Below are positions 11,818-24,339 of a DNA stretch of 64,000 nucleotides, piece after piece. A model generated the notes under the pieces. That model saw only the letters and a program-made list of their open reading frames with translations, had not been told where the DNA came from and ran no database searches. Both the position numbers and the translations under genes were made by a program. Source of the DNA: Oxytricha trifallax (Eukaryota; Ciliophora; Spirotrichea; Sporadotrichida; Oxytrichidae). The stretch is taken from contig ARYC01000293.1 of the NCBI GenBank assembly GCA_000711775.1, positions 1-64,000 of the forward strand, read 5' to 3'. Positions within the stretch are counted from its first letter, which is position 1. Each line of letters begins with the position of its first letter.

Positions 11818-13275
11818 TTGAAAGATACATATTTCATCAAAGATCTCTAGGTTAGTGAAACTACTTTCTTCAAAAGGCCTTAAAGAAATTATGTAAATTA
11901 AATGCAAGATTTATTGCATAAGTAGGAATATTATATGGAAACAAGATGAAGTTTCCGAGAGGAAAATTGCTACAATTGCAAAGGAAAATCTTCGCATCAT
12001 AAACCAGATCATATAGTACAAACTGAATTCAATTATTCTAAATTATTGCACTAATTTAGAAATTAATTAATTATGTTAATGGAGATGCTGTTTTAAGCCC
12101 TTCATAAATGCATCCGATAGCGCTTTCCACACTTTTATCTTCCAAATTTCTTTTAAATCTCTTAAGCAGGATTATTGCTAATATAGGAAGCAAACTACAT
12201 ATGATCAAAATTATAAAAGCCATTAAAGTTGAAAGCTACTCTGTATAAGTTTCTAAATTTACCTAAAAAAAACGTGGTAATTTTTGCATTAAAATCATAC
12301 ATTAAGAGAAGAAACAATAGACATAAGGATAAATTCGAGATAACCCTCTATGAAAAAACGCAGGACACCATTAAAGAAAACGATGCCTGCAAAGTATAAG
12401 TAAACTTTATCAAAACTAAAACACTAATTATAAGACAAATGAGCTTACAGTTTAAATTTCTTATAAAAGGGTTTCATTAGGAAAGTAATGATAGTTAAGG
12501 CAGCAAAAAACCATAAGTAAAAGTTCATTGAGCCAAGGGTTATTAGTATGTTCAAACTAGAATATCGTAAAATAGTTAAAGAAATAAATAATCATGTTTT
12601 GGATTGTGTTAAAAGATATCAAGTTCATCAAATCTATCATTAAATGCTTCAGAATCTTCAAAATCAAACATATGATTATATATACCTGGTTGGTTTAATC
12701 CCCAGTATTAATTTCTGTAAAGCATTAAATAATAATATAAATCAAACATATCATTTAGAATTGTTTCGCTTGGAAAAATGTCAAAAGTGACAATTTCAAT
12801 ATTGAAATATTAAAATCTTTTTAAATAAATTAAATTGAAAATCATGATTGAGAGTTTAATTGGTCAAAATTATATTGTTTGACTTGATTCTAAGTATTTA
12901 TTTTTTAAAAAAATGGTATATTTAATTAGAGCAATTCTAATTCGCAAATTTTGAATAAATAAACTATTTAAAAAATACAAACTCCATATAAATTACAAAA
13001 TCAAAGAATTACATAAGTCTATGTGAAATTTGATTTATATGACTAATTTTCTACTTTTAAACTGCCTTTAATATATATTTGTATCATCCAATTAATTATG
13101 ATAAGGCAATAATAAGCCCAAAAATGTAATTTGCATTTGAGGGAAAGTTTACGTTCATTAAAGGCATATGAATTAAAAACTAAAGTGCATTTATCATACC
13201 CCATAGAAATTATAGAGTTGTTGCCCTATAAAATTCAATAAATTTGATGATGGTTATACTTACAAGAATATGTTA
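11818..13275 (-). CDS. P1: multi-pass membrane region
   Basis: Minus-strand blocks encode several hydrophobic segments that match P2 block by block. P1 FNGVLRFFIEGYLEFILMS matches P2 FNGVLRFILEGFLEFFIVS. P1 YTEQLSTLMAFIILIICSLL matches P2 YTEVIQSLMGITFFFTTLFF. P1 MIWFMMRRFSFAIVAIFLSE matches P2 YNVWFVLRRLSFGIVAVFFE. P1 SLRPFEESSFTNLEIFDE matches P2 MIMKPFESSLLNKMEAFNE. A loop upstream has FPSNANYIFGLIIALS and FPSETILNDMFDLYYYLMLY, then FDFEDSEAFNDRFDELDIFQ (P2: FDFADTGPLNDRFDEIDIFQ). Together these show a long C-terminal membrane domain behind an extracellular part. A 33-nt intron lies at 12416-12448. The plus-strand frame starting MERKKLKDTYF at 11802 is a shadow of this region. Confidence 0.7.
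12416..12448 (-). other. Putative 33-nt intron in P1
   Basis: On the minus strand it runs GTAAGCTC...GTTTTAG. Its removal joins MKPFYKKFKL to FDKVYLYFAGIVFFNGVLRF in frame, and the joined protein matches P2. Confidence 0.6.
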
Positions 13276-13689
13276 ATTACAAAGTTTCCTATCATCATAC
13301 TTTTTTTATTATTTTTAATATTGAAATAGATTTTCTAAATAAAAATACACTTTTAATGTTTGAGAAAAATAAGTTTTTAAGAAATGGAATATAAAAATAT
13401 AATTTATATCAATTACAAAGCTATAATGTATTAAAAAATTAAATTAAAATTTATCCTTAAAAATATGTTTAAATATCTTTTTTTACATCAACTAAAAAGT
13501 AAGTAAAGTCAATATTTTAGATTACTGTTTTATCATTTTAAACAATAAATCTCTTAAAGATTAAATATATATTATCTAAACAAAAAATATATAAATTATT
13601 AATGAATCGAATTAATTTAATTCTAGAAACTCTTATTGTTTTAGCTTCCAATAATTTTTATAAAATTATAAAGATTGAAATGATATCTT

Positions 13690-16600
13690 AGTATATTAAA
13701 TACTTTTTATGCCATCTGAAGCTGATGGTCCAATACTTTGTGCAAACTTAGTAGCATCTGAATAATGATTTAAAATTTGGTTATCTTACCATCATCTCTC
13801 ATTTAAGGTGGGATTGATTTTTCTGTAGAATAGAGGAATTTTACTGGTTATTTTGTTTTTAAGTCTAAAAATAATCCATTCATAATAAATTTAATCTGGA
13901 TCTAGTCTCTAAAAATTATTTATTTAATTAAGTAAATTAAAAGCAAACTTCGATTTGTAAGATAGTAAATTATGAAAATTTACTATATTATTAATGGGTT
14001 CAAATTTTTTGAGTTAAAACAAAATTGCTAAAAATATTTAAATTTATCATATTAACTTTTTAACATCATTATCCTTTAAATACGGAGTTAATAAAATCAA
14101 ATTATAATGAAATTTTAATGATATAATATCTCTCACCTATAAGTTTGATTTTATTAGAAGAATTTCTTACTGAGCTAGAAGCAGAAATTTTAGATGGATC
14201 ATCAAAGTATATTTGAATTATCATTTGCCTTGATGTGAATTTGATAATTTTCCAGTTAAGATATTTAATTTTAGCCAACTCACTAGTACTAATCCCTAAG
14301 TTCCTCCTTAGGGATAATAATGAGCTTGAACTTTAATCTTTCAAAGTGATTTAAATAACAGAACTACTAAAATTCTTAAAGCTTTAAGGTATTACAATAT
14401 CTCTCCCAAAATCCACATAAACTCTCCCTGTTTAGTCTATTCTTGATATCTTAGGAGACAGATTCTAAGAGTAACTTTTCTTGATTATCAATTTGGATAA
14501 AGTCAACTTAAAAACGCTTGAATTTTAGTTCAAAAGCATCTCTTCAATTTTTTCAAAATCCTCAATATTAATATCTTCCCCAAGAAATTAAACAAGCTCT
14601 TGTATCTCTGTAGTATTTAAAGGCACATTTACATCGGCTTGCCCTTAATTATTACCAGGATATTAGTTTTGTTACTACTGAATTATGTTGTCTAAGAAAT
14701 CATCGACTGTTGCTGCAGGCTAAGGTAGGGAAATAGGCTTTGCTTTAAGCACTGTCACAAAAAATTGATAGTAATTTCTAAGTGTAGGCATAACAGAGTC
14801 AATTAAAACCACTGTAATAACATGTATACTATATTAATATAAATCTCATGATTTAATTTAAAAATACTAGTACATTTCAATAAATCTAAAATGTGTGCCA
14901 GCTTAAGCATTATTACTAGGATTAATCGAGAAAGTCTTTGAGTTCTAAGAATATTTCACAAAAGTAGATGTTGTTCCAAATTGTACTTATATAAAGTTTG
15001 TGTTATTATTTTCATTTGTTGAAGATGGCAGGGTAAACTTCATAGATAAACCGACTTACACCGTTTAATTTGACAGATTATCATTAAAATATGGGATAAT
15101 TGGTTTGATAATTTTTACTTCTGTTGTACTTGTAGTCGTGTTAACAGATCCTGTGATTGTACTTTTTAATTAATGATTTTTAATCAATTTTTATATTATA
15201 TTTAAATTTAATGATTAATTGAGCTTAATTATCTCAAAATTTGATAAAACCCCATTAATCAATTAAGACACGAAGATTGGGGAAAAGAACAATTAAGTTA
15301 AAAATTAATTATTATTGGCTAATATTAATTATAATTAGGCTAAAATCAATTTTACACACCCTGATTGGTTTATTTTAAAAGGACAACTAATCTAGCCAAT
15401 AGTTTTTACAATTAGCCTAAACATTAAAATTATACGCCAATTATAGTTAATTTTTATATAATTGTTCTTTTACCAAATCTTCGTGTCTTAATTGATCTAT
15501 GGGGTTTTAATTAACAGAAAAAAATTACCTAAAATATTTCTAAGCACATAATTTGTAGCAACTCTTAATAGGAATTGAATTTACTTGACTAATTTATATT
15601 TAAATGGTTTTGCAAAATATTAATAGATATAAATTTATATAATTATTGTAAGAAAGAATGATTTGCCTACAGTACCAGCTCCAGATGCATACCCTCTTAA
15701 ATATAATTAGTAAATCCCAACATCAGTTGATTAATTTGTAGTATTCCAAATAAATTATATTTTCAATAAATAAATGAAGCATGGTATATTCATATTTTCA
15801 CAATAATAAAAACCTAAAAATAAATTTAATATTATTATGATTATTCTTAATTCATTCTTTAATATAAAAGGATCTATTTTAAATAAATTTTTAGATGAAA
15901 TGATATAAATCATTAATGTTTAATTTAGAAGTTTTAAACTTTAATTAAATTGTTAATTACACTATTTAAATTTCATCCTGAATATTTATATCTGTATATT
16001 AAACTAAAAATTATTAAGCTTATAATAAAATGCAAGAAGTTATAATATTTCTTGTTTAATTATAAAAAGGAAAAATATTGCAGTAAATCTAAATGAAAAT
16101 ATAGTTATATTTAATGCTAGATTGACTGATTATTATTATTTATTAATACTCTGACCAATAAAATTTAAATTATTATTTTCTAATTTAGAGGCATAATAAA
16201 TTAAATTAAAATTAACAAATTTAAGAATATTTTTTTACTTTTTGGTTTAAATTGATATTTTGCCATTTGTACTATCAACTGTTATAAAATCAGGTTTAGC
16301 TAAGAGTGTATTTGTGTCGCTATTTACTATTTTAAATAGCTAGTACAGCAAAGCATTTTAAATAAAATTTTAGCATATAACGAATTTCTATTTAGCTTTA
16401 ATATGTTATAATTATATTAATTAAGCATTAGGGCAACTGTTAGTGATTTATCCAAAGTTTACCACTTTTATATTTAAAAACATTATATTTAATAGATTAT
16501 AGGGTCTGAAATCGTATATGTTGTATTTGATACTTGAAAACTAGAAGTTGACAGGTATTTATAACACACTTTGATAGATAATTTATTTAAAAATATATAT

Positions 16601-16760
16601 TAATTATTATACACCATGCTGAGTTACCTATAATGTTCAAAGTTGGAGTGGCAGGGATGAAATTTTAATCTTAATTGAAATCTTTGCAGTCAGTTTAAAC
16701 CAGTAAATTTCTTCTCTCTTCGGGATATCCCAAAAATGATTCTTAATTCTTGAGAGTGGG
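13690..16760 (-). CDS. P1: extracellular cadherin-like (CADG) repeats and juxtamembrane part
   Basis: Minus-strand blocks show dystroglycan/cadherin-like repeat signatures: YFNDNLSNQTVQVGLSMKF followed by FTLPSSTNENNNTN and TFSINPSNNAQAGTHFRFIE (14870-15170), LRGYASGAGTVGKSFF (15640-15720) and KPDFITVDSTNGKISI (16250-16330). Nearer the membrane is a long continuous block (14290-14790) with ELVQFLGEDINIEDFEKIEE and GRVYVDFGRDIVIPQSFKNF, then NWKIIKFTSRQMIIQIYFDD (14160-14280) and a block ending RDDDATKFAQSIGPSASDGI (13690-13890, across an intron GTAAGATA...ATTCAG). P2 has the same order (YFKSEIKDQTVHVNTPLFYK; VVTINFGTQMVIPKSYLNF). The protein is probably a large ciliate surface/secreted adhesin-like protein. 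Family C copy 1 (15247-15507) interrupts it. Confidence 0.65.
15247..15507. mobile_element. Family C MITE, copy 1
   Basis: A 261-bp foldback element. The left end is AAACCCCATTAATCAATTAA and the right end is its imperfect inverse (TTAATTGATCTATGGGGTTT), flanked by TA at 15245-15246 and 15508-15509. Inside are further paired motifs (TTGGCTAATA/AGCCAATAG, GGACAACTAA). Length and ends equal those of copy 2 at 25135. It sits between the CADG blocks of P1. Removing it with one TA leaves the flanking frame free of TGA. No coding capacity. Confidence 0.8.
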
Positions 16761-16919
16761 AAAAGATTGATCTCTTTCTTATAAGTTTCTCAATTTAATG
16801 AAGGAAAATTTAAATTAAATGTGCGTGTAAAATTTATCTTAATTTTAATTATAAATTTGTTTGCGATGCTTATAGTTACGATCTTTTTTGAATAAGGTTA
16901 ATTGTATCTAAAAATTTAT

Positions 16920-17200
16920 TTTTACAGGGGTTGTACCTGGTAAGACTGAGGACGTCAAACGAAGAGGAAGTTCAAGGAGCCACTGAGAGAAGGGCAAACA
17001 ATTTAAGATTTTTGATGATGATGAGGAAGAAGATGAAACGTTTTTTTGTTAGATTTCTTATTACTATTACAACTATAACCTTTGTTATTATCATAATTAA
17101 TTTTCTACTCCACTTTATTTTATTTAAAAAACATCATGAATGTGAATTATTTATTTTAATAGTTAAAGTTATGGACTTAAATATTAAAGATTAAATTGAA
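16920..17200. other. Possible coding block, strand unclear
   Basis: 16930-17040 is richer in G+C than its flanks. On the plus strand one frame starts MYLVRLRTSNEEEVQGATER and continues for 87 codons, and another frame gives an acidic run (KIFDDDEEEDET) but contains a TGA. On the minus strand a frame with a Ser run then LTSSVLPGTTPVKI is open and would fit the P1 gene. Base composition says coding; the strand cannot be settled by eye. Confidence 0.3.
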
Positions 17201-17509
17201 ATATTACATATATAAAAGTCTTCAATTTTAGAATTAGAAAGAGGCATAAAGATAAAATTAGGATTTTGTTTTATAAAATTATGAGACTCACATTAGATCC
17301 GTTTATTAATAAACTATTTGCTAGTTAATTATTATATTAAAATAGTAAATACATGAAAATTTGGCTAATTTAAAAAGTATTTATAATGATTATTTAACAT
17401 TAGAAAACCTAAGTAGTTTATATTATATATTTTAATTTTAAACATTTTCATAAGATTTAAGTATTTTTAGAAATTCTAATAATTTTTTCTAAATCTTGAT
17501 AAAGGCATA

Positions 17510-20500
17510 TTACAATTAAGCACTTGTGATGGTTGTGTAAGTGCATGATTAGGTTAGAGAGTGGCGCTTGTAATTGCAGTGGGACCTGTATTATATATAG
17601 GAAAGCATGTTTCTTCACTTTGCATGGACATTAAGTAGGATTTAAATATAAATCAATATAAATCTCAATAATTTGATGTTTGAGCTACTACTCAATGTTT
17701 ATTTGACCTCCATGTATTCTACTCAAAAATATTAATTTCATCATTTATTAATTTTATAACTTTTAATAAATATATTGAAATAGTTTAATAATTAAATCGC
17801 TAATATTTATAGTTGAAATGTAATATAGTGTATTATTTTAAAGTTTTTAATGTTTTTTTTTCAGTAATTGATTTTGTTATTTAAAATAATTTAAACTATT
17901 CTTTTATATTCTGTCAATAGTATAGCTCCATAACCGCACCTACTAAGTAGACTTGAGTTAATGAATGCATTTTAGCTCGATGAATAATCATCATTTAAGT
18001 TTTGAATGTGGTTTATTTTTAAAATTGAGCAGTAGAGCCTGTTGAACTCAATTTAAATTGGATCACATTGAAATAATAAGGATATATAGTTGTAAACTGG
18101 TTTATTTTATATAATTTTGATTACTCAAATAATTTGTATATAAATGGCTTATCATGAATACCTCTGAAGCAGTATTAGAAAATAGAGAGAGGCAATTTGA
18201 AAAGTATAATTTGATTTATTAATAAATAAAAATTGATTATTCTAAGTATTAATTCAAATTAACTTTAAATTAAAAATAAGACTTAATTTTTTATCTTCAG
18301 AGACATTTGTTTATAATCACCAAATGTCTCTGAAGATAAAAAATTAAATAATTTCATCAATTTATTTCTGAAGAGAATGAAAAATAATCTCTCTCTGTAA
18401 TGATTGCTGTGGTATATTGTATTCTCATCAAAGATCTTCTAGTATTTGAATCTGAATTTTAATATGGAATAGTACAGGCAAATAACTCTTAAGTTTATTC
18501 CAAAATGTACATTTACACAATTTACATGTAATCTGATTAAGACATATCTTCTATGAAACCGGCCTGCCAACTTGGATATTAAAACAAATATTTTCATAAT
18601 GATTATTAAATTATTGAAGTAATTAAATTGGAGTAAAAGATAAAGCTGAATTAGAAAGTATTTCAGATATGCCGAAGCTTATTAAGGCTGGCAAATAATA
18701 AAAATATGTTAATAGAAGGTATAAATTGCAATAATTTTTTAATTTAGGCAAAGTTTAATTAACCCTAAATAATTTTGAATAATTCAATTTTCATTCTAAT
18801 TATATAATTATAATAACTTTTAGCTATAATTTTAATTAAAATTTGTTATTATTTTTTTGCCTAAAATTTTACTATTTCCTCGATTTATAATATAAAATCT
18901 TGATTTGTTAAAGTACTTATTAAAGCAATATAAAAAAAAATATTATTCTTATTATTTCATATTTTTTAATAATAGTGAAAATCAAAATTAAATAAAATTC
19001 AAATTATAGAAATCTCTTTTTTAATTAATGAAAAGAAAGTAAAAAAATCAATTTATTTTTTTAGGATTTTATGAGTAAAGCTCTCAACAAGAAAATTCAA
19101 ATAATAATTTTTTATTTCTTAATGTATATAGTATGCTTATACATTTACTTTATTTATTTTATCAAATAAATCATAAATTTATCAAAAACATAAACCTATT
19201 CACTTGATGTTCCTGAAAAAAGAGAATACCTTTAAAGGCATTCAATAAGATTACCAAAAAAATCGTATATACCCCAGATTAAAGGAATCCCTTCCCCTTT
19301 ATCAAAACAGACCAATAAAAGAAAACAAATATATTTCTCATTGAACTAAATATTGTAGGAATACATTTAAATTTGGGAAATTAATTTAATTCAAATTTAT
19401 AATAATTCAATATATTGGCAGTTAAAGTTTTCCAATTTAAACGATCTTGGGCTCATTCGATAGAGAATTCAAAATTAGCTGGACTTTACTATTGGCGGTA
19501 CTATTTTATCGCATCCATGGAGCGAGATAACTCGACTTTAATTAAACACAATTAAATTCATTAAATTATACCCTCACATTAAAGTCAAGTTATCTCGCTC
19601 CATGGATGCGATAAAATAGTACCGCCAATAGTAAAGTCCAGCTAATTTTGAATTCTCTATCGAATGAGCCCAAGATCGTTTAAATTGGAAAACTTTAACT
19701 GCCAATATATTGAATTATTATAAATTTGAATTAAATTAATTTCCCAATTTTAAATGTTTCCCTACAATATTAAATATTTTTTTGGATTTTTAATTATAGC
19801 TTGAAATAATCTCTTGTTTGAATCCACCAATTATCATCACATTATTAGTGTAATCTAAGATTATGGAATATTTATTTAAATTCAATTAAATTCTTTTAGA
19901 TCATAGTTTTGATATTGAGATCTGACGAAACCCACATTCTTTCTGAGACAACTTTCTCTAAGGAGCTATCAAGTGGTCAAATAATATAATTAAAATTACA
20001 ATTAATATTATAGATATATTAACTCTATTTATTGTATAAGGATTTATAAATTTACTCATTACTTACTTTAATAATAAGTGCTATGAGTCTTTGCATAGGG
20101 TTTGAGTTATCAGTGTTGGTAATTAATTTTTTAAATATAAATAACCAAAGCATAGATCTACTCGTTACCAGATTCTATGTGGATCATATCAGTTACCTTC
20201 AAATAAAAATTAATAATAGCTTCATCTCATAGTCTTATGTTAAAGAAGTGCTATAAACTTAAACTATTTCAAAATTTTATTAAAATTTAGAAATTCTTGT
20301 ATATTTTTCCTTATAGTATTTTAACTAGATAAATTCTTACGAGATTTATAGTCCAATTTTATAAATATGGATTTAATTTTTTAAAAATTATTCTTTTTCA
20401 TAATAATTACACATATTTTATAATTTATGGTTTAAGATTTCATTATACTTCCACTGCTAGCCTCAATTATTAAAATTAGCAATCATAAATTAAATAATTT

Positions 20501-21015
20501 TTTTTAAAAATTAAATTAAGTTTAAGAAAAAGATCAACCTTATCTGATAAAAAATAATATTGTTTATAATTTTTTAATTATATTTTCTGCTCTGCTGAAA
20601 CTGCCAGCTTATCTTCTGCCTTTGATAAATTAACTTTAATTAATATGTTGTTTATTATATATTTAAATGTTCAAAGTTTTTAATTGATAACCTTATATGT
20701 GATATTTATGCTAAATCAAAGCCAGTAAGAATTTATTGCCAATTAATAACCCCTGACAGAGATTAGCTCAGAATCACTGGTTGAGTTGTTGACAAGGAGG
20801 GATAACTGTCCGAGTCTGATGTTTGTCCACCCATATAAAATGTATTAGTAGAGCTTATATCGAAATATATAAAAATATTCATTCTTAATATGGTATTTTA
20901 GTAAAATTTTATATCATAAAAATTACAAATTTTATTCGAAAGTATTAAATTCTGTATCTCCATTATTTCCTCCAAATATTCTAGGCATAGGTGAGGTTAA
21001 GCAAGTTGTTTATAC
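17510..21015 (-). CDS. P1: N-terminal region in scattered blocks
   Basis: Minus-strand blocks upstream of the CADG part. They include PMPRIFGGNNGDTEFNTF (about 20945-21012), YMGGQTSDSDSYPSLSTTQP (about 20740-20840), MIHIESGNEQIYALVIY and ITNTDNSNPMQRLIALIIK (about 20060-20200, the latter ending at a GTAAGT donor), SSLEKVVSERMWVSSDLNIK (about 19900-19975), VMIIGGFKQEIISS (about 19790-19835) and LIWGIYDFFGNLIECLQRYS (about 19200-19345), the last two joined across family A copy 1. Further down are SWQAGFIEDMSQSDYMQIVQ (about 18370-18600), HRAKMHSLTQVYLVGAVMEL (about 17900-18065) and PIYNTGPTAITSATLQPN (about 17510-17640). The GG-containing units resemble a propeller-like N-terminal region, as in P2 (IFIGGSSRRSSNDNKYALI at about 60.5 kb). 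Start codon not identified. Confidence 0.55.
18285..18350. repeat. Short perfect hairpin
   Basis: AATTTTTTATCTTCAGAGAC and its exact inverse flank a loop of about 18 bases. It lies between P1 coding blocks, inside an AT-rich spacer. It could be a tiny foldback element or a recombination relic. No second copy was noticed in the window. Confidence 0.7.
18620..18760 (+). other. Possible small plus-strand coding block
   Basis: A plus-strand frame reads KDKAELESISDMPKLIKAGK then QQKYVNRRYKLQ, which is protein-like, but it lies within the span of the minus-strand gene P1 and a minus-strand frame is also open here. It may be an MDS of another gene parked in a P1 spacer or a chance frame. Confidence 0.25.
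19353..19767. mobile_element. Family A palindromic MITE, copy 1
   Basis: A 415-bp element made of two inverted arms of about 190 bp around a short AT loop. Ends are TTGTAGGAATACATTTAAAT and its inverse, flanked by TA at 19351-19352 and 19768-19769. The arms contain TTCGATAGAGAATTCAAAAT and GGCGGTACTATTTTATCGCA. Copies at 26948 and 48175 share ends, length and arm motifs. On the minus strand, deleting the element with one TA joins KSKKIFNI to QFNEKYICFLLL without a TGA and gives a frame of more than 80 codons, so it acts as an IES of P1. No coding capacity. Confidence 0.85.
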
Positions 21016-21126
21016 GCTTTCAAATAATATAGATATATTTTTATTTTTAATCAAATATTTTAATCGGTATTATATTAAAATTATTTTTGCACTTTTTAGA
21101 ATCATTTATAGAATTAAAATAAAATT

Positions 21127-21613
21127 GGGGGAGGAAGATTCCTGCACTCGAGGAAGTTCCCTGCACTTTTTTTTATTTATATAAAATATAATAAACTTTA
21201 AAAAAATTTAATAAGTTTTTTATTTTAAGACTTATTAAATATTAAGTGGATTTTTATTTTGATAGGAAGAGTAGTTCATGAAATTTAGATAACATATAAT
21301 AAATCTTAGTACACTTTGGCATTTCATATACTTAATAATAATATATAGTGGATATATTCCAGCTTAAATATCTAAAAGTTGTTAGATTACTGGTATTTTT
21401 AAGAAAAGAGATAGTGCTTAGAATTCATGCTAATAGAAATATTGACTAATTGATTATAAATTATGTATAATTATAACAATGAAATATGTCCAGAAGTTCG
21501 TTGATAGTTGTTAAGAAAATTAATTTAATAAAAAATTATAAATTAAAAAAAGTGCAGAAACTTCTCTAAAAACTTTTTTTCATATTAAACCAGTGCAGGA
21601 AACTTCCTCTCCC
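21127..21613. mobile_element. Family D G-rich-ended element, copy 1
   Basis: A 487-bp unit with ends GGGGGAGGAAGATTCCTGCA and the inverse of GGGAGAGGAAGTTTCCTGCA. Each end has a second inner copy of the GAAGTTTCCTGCAC-like motif. Flanks ATAAAATT and TAAAAATT look like an imperfect 8-bp target duplication. The interior is AT-rich and non-coding. Related to copies at 41468, 52313 and 57495. Confidence 0.7.
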
Positions 21614-24330
21614 TAAAAATTATATACTTAATATGGCATATACTAGCGTTTCTGCTTTTTTGCAGTCAAATAATATTTTAAATTGGTAATTTAAATACTA
21701 ATAATTAATACATGAAAATACTTATGTAAAGAGTCTAATAAATTTAATTAAAAATAATTCTTATGCAATTACTTCATATTATATAAGTATCATAAATTAA
21801 AGAAAACACTTATAACTTTATATTTTATAGTAAAATTATAGCTTAATTTAATAAAAGTATATATTATTCATTCAATAAAAATATAGATGAAAACCTAATA
21901 AAAACAAAATGAAATGGTAATAATATGCTTACAAAGTGTAAATGATTGATAAATAAGTAATTAGGATCCTTTGTAATATAATTTTCATTCTTTAAAATTA
22001 TTAATATAGTTTTATTATTACTTTTTTTAAGTAAAAGAAACTTTAATATTTATAAATTTCTCCTAATTTATTCTTATTTAATGAATTATTAATAATTGTT
22101 GAACAAAACAGTTTATTTTAATATTAATTTCTCTTCACAAGAATCAATGTTAAATGCATAAGATAGATATTATAGTAAGTAGAAATGCTAAATTTAAGAT
22201 TTTATTTAATAATATTTTAAATAAATTTAATTTTTTATGTTTTTATATTCAAATAATATTTTGTTATGCTAAATTAGTTTATTGTAGAAAAACTTAATAT
22301 CTAAATAAAATTTCTACATTAACCAAAAATGTTAAGGAATAACAAACCATTAATAATTTATCAAATTATCCTGGTAATTGTTAGAGAAAAAGACTTTCCT
22401 AAATATTTCCAATAACTATGAAATCATAAAAAACATTAAATTTAGATTACCCTATTTTACAAGTTTCTAAATCTAATATATTCTATAAATAATTATAATA
22501 TAACTTCCATAAAGCTCCTTAAAGTATAATAATTTGTATAGATAAAACTAATGCAGGATTTATCATTTAATAATTTAGAAGCATAAATAAAATATTTATT
22601 TAATTAGAATTCTTTTATAAACAAGAAGCAAACAAAGATTTAATTAAAATTGTCGAGGATAATTTTTTTTTTGCTAGAGACATATTAAAAACTTAAAATC
22701 AAATGAATTATTTATTTACAATAAAATATTAGAATATATAGTATAAATCTAAATAATTTAATTTATATCATTCTACAAGTTATTTTGAAGAAATTAAAAT
22801 GATGAGATCTATAAAAATATATTGAAAGAAAGAAACTAATTAATTTGTTGTTTTACATTCTAAATTAATATTAATTAAAATTACCCATTTCTCAATCCGC
22901 ATTAATTTTTTTAAAAATAAAAAGTATAAAATCTAATTTACATGATTTATTTTTAGAAATTACATAATAATATATAAGTTTGTACTTTGTATATCTTTCA
23001 GGTAATGTAACTTAATAAATATTATTGATACATGTTAAACTTACACAAAATTATTTTGTTTAAATTGTAATGTTTCAAATATAATTTATTATTATTATTA
23101 ATTTTAAAGTATGTTTAATAATTATAAGATATTTAAAAATTAATAGAAATTAAATTAAATGATTGTACTTTACTCTGAAATACTTTATCTAGTTCTTATT
23201 CTTTAAATTTTATATATTTGATAATGAATTTTATAATAAAACTTATATTCTTTTAAAGATAAAAAAATAAGTAAAAGTCTATAATTAATCTAGAATTCCT
23301 TGAGGCTATAGGAGTCTAGAGAGAAACTCATATCTATTTATCATTATATTAGTAATTTTTTAAAATAAATTATATTAATCAGTTCATTGCTTTTATATTT
23401 AAAAAAATAAGATACAAGCTTTTGTTTAGTACGACCCATATGTTTTATAGTAACTATATTCCAATTAAATAGCTCTTTGAAATAAATAATATTTTCATAG
23501 AATTATTTATATTTTAATTTTAATTTAATCTAACAGGCCGCGATTAGTGCAAGTGTTCTTTTGTTTTATCAATTAATACTTTTGCATATATTATAATTTA
23601 AATTTTTTATATTTATTCAACTATATAATATATATTTCCTATATAAATTTTCAATTAAATAGTATTTTGAGTTGACAGTTTTATTAAGAATTTTTAAAGT
23701 TAATAAATTAATTATTTAAATATTGTAAAATAATAAAATATTGCGAAAGCTAATCTTAATGAGAAAAAATATAGAAGCAAAATTACAAATTAGTAGATAT
23801 AATATGAAACTTTTGCCAAGGCAAAGAAGTAACATAATTTTTATAATGTGAAATCTTTAAGAAAAAGCTATTTATAGTGGTAAACATTTTCTTATTTTTA
23901 GTATTAATTCAATTATTAATGTTTATAATATACTAATTATTTTTCAATTAGCCAGTTTATTTAAACCTATGAGAACAATAAGTCTAGTTAACTCTACTAA
24001 CATCAAATAATCAAGATCTTAAAATACTAACGCAAATATCTTTATTCTCCAATATTATACTTATATAGATAATATAAAAAATTTGATTTAAACAGACCTA
24101 TCCATATAAATATATATATTATTTCCCAAACCTATTTAATTAAAAAATTACAAAAATTTTGTAATTATAAATGCTTAAATTTAATTATGTTCATGCAATA
24201 TTTTGTAATGTATAAAATAATATTATTATTTATAATTCATTAAAAATAATTTAACGTTGCGATAATGGAATGTTAAAAATATTGAAATCTAAAGATTCTC
24301 TATGTATAATACTTAAGCTTATTAAATTAA
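21614..24330. other. Long AT-rich region without recognisable genes
   Basis: About 2.7 kb of very AT-rich DNA. Both strands were read with the ciliate code and I saw no block with protein-like composition. A short GC-richer patch near 23537-23562 (CAGGCCGCGATTAGTGCAAG) is isolated. Germline-limited spacer is the simplest reading. Confidence 0.5.
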
Positions 24331-24339
24331 TATATATTC

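Noticed and set aside
11802-12056. Plus-strand ORF starting MERKKLKDTYF
   Set aside because: The minus strand of the same bases encodes membrane segments that match P2 closely, so the plus frame is a shadow.
19200-19345. Plus-strand coding frames (for example DVPEKREYLQRHS)
   Set aside because: The minus-strand frame joins the P1 block across the MITE without a stop and has better protein character.
23537-23562. Small GC-rich patch as a possible tRNA or regulatory site
   Set aside because: Too short, with no pairing pattern of a tRNA and no second copy.
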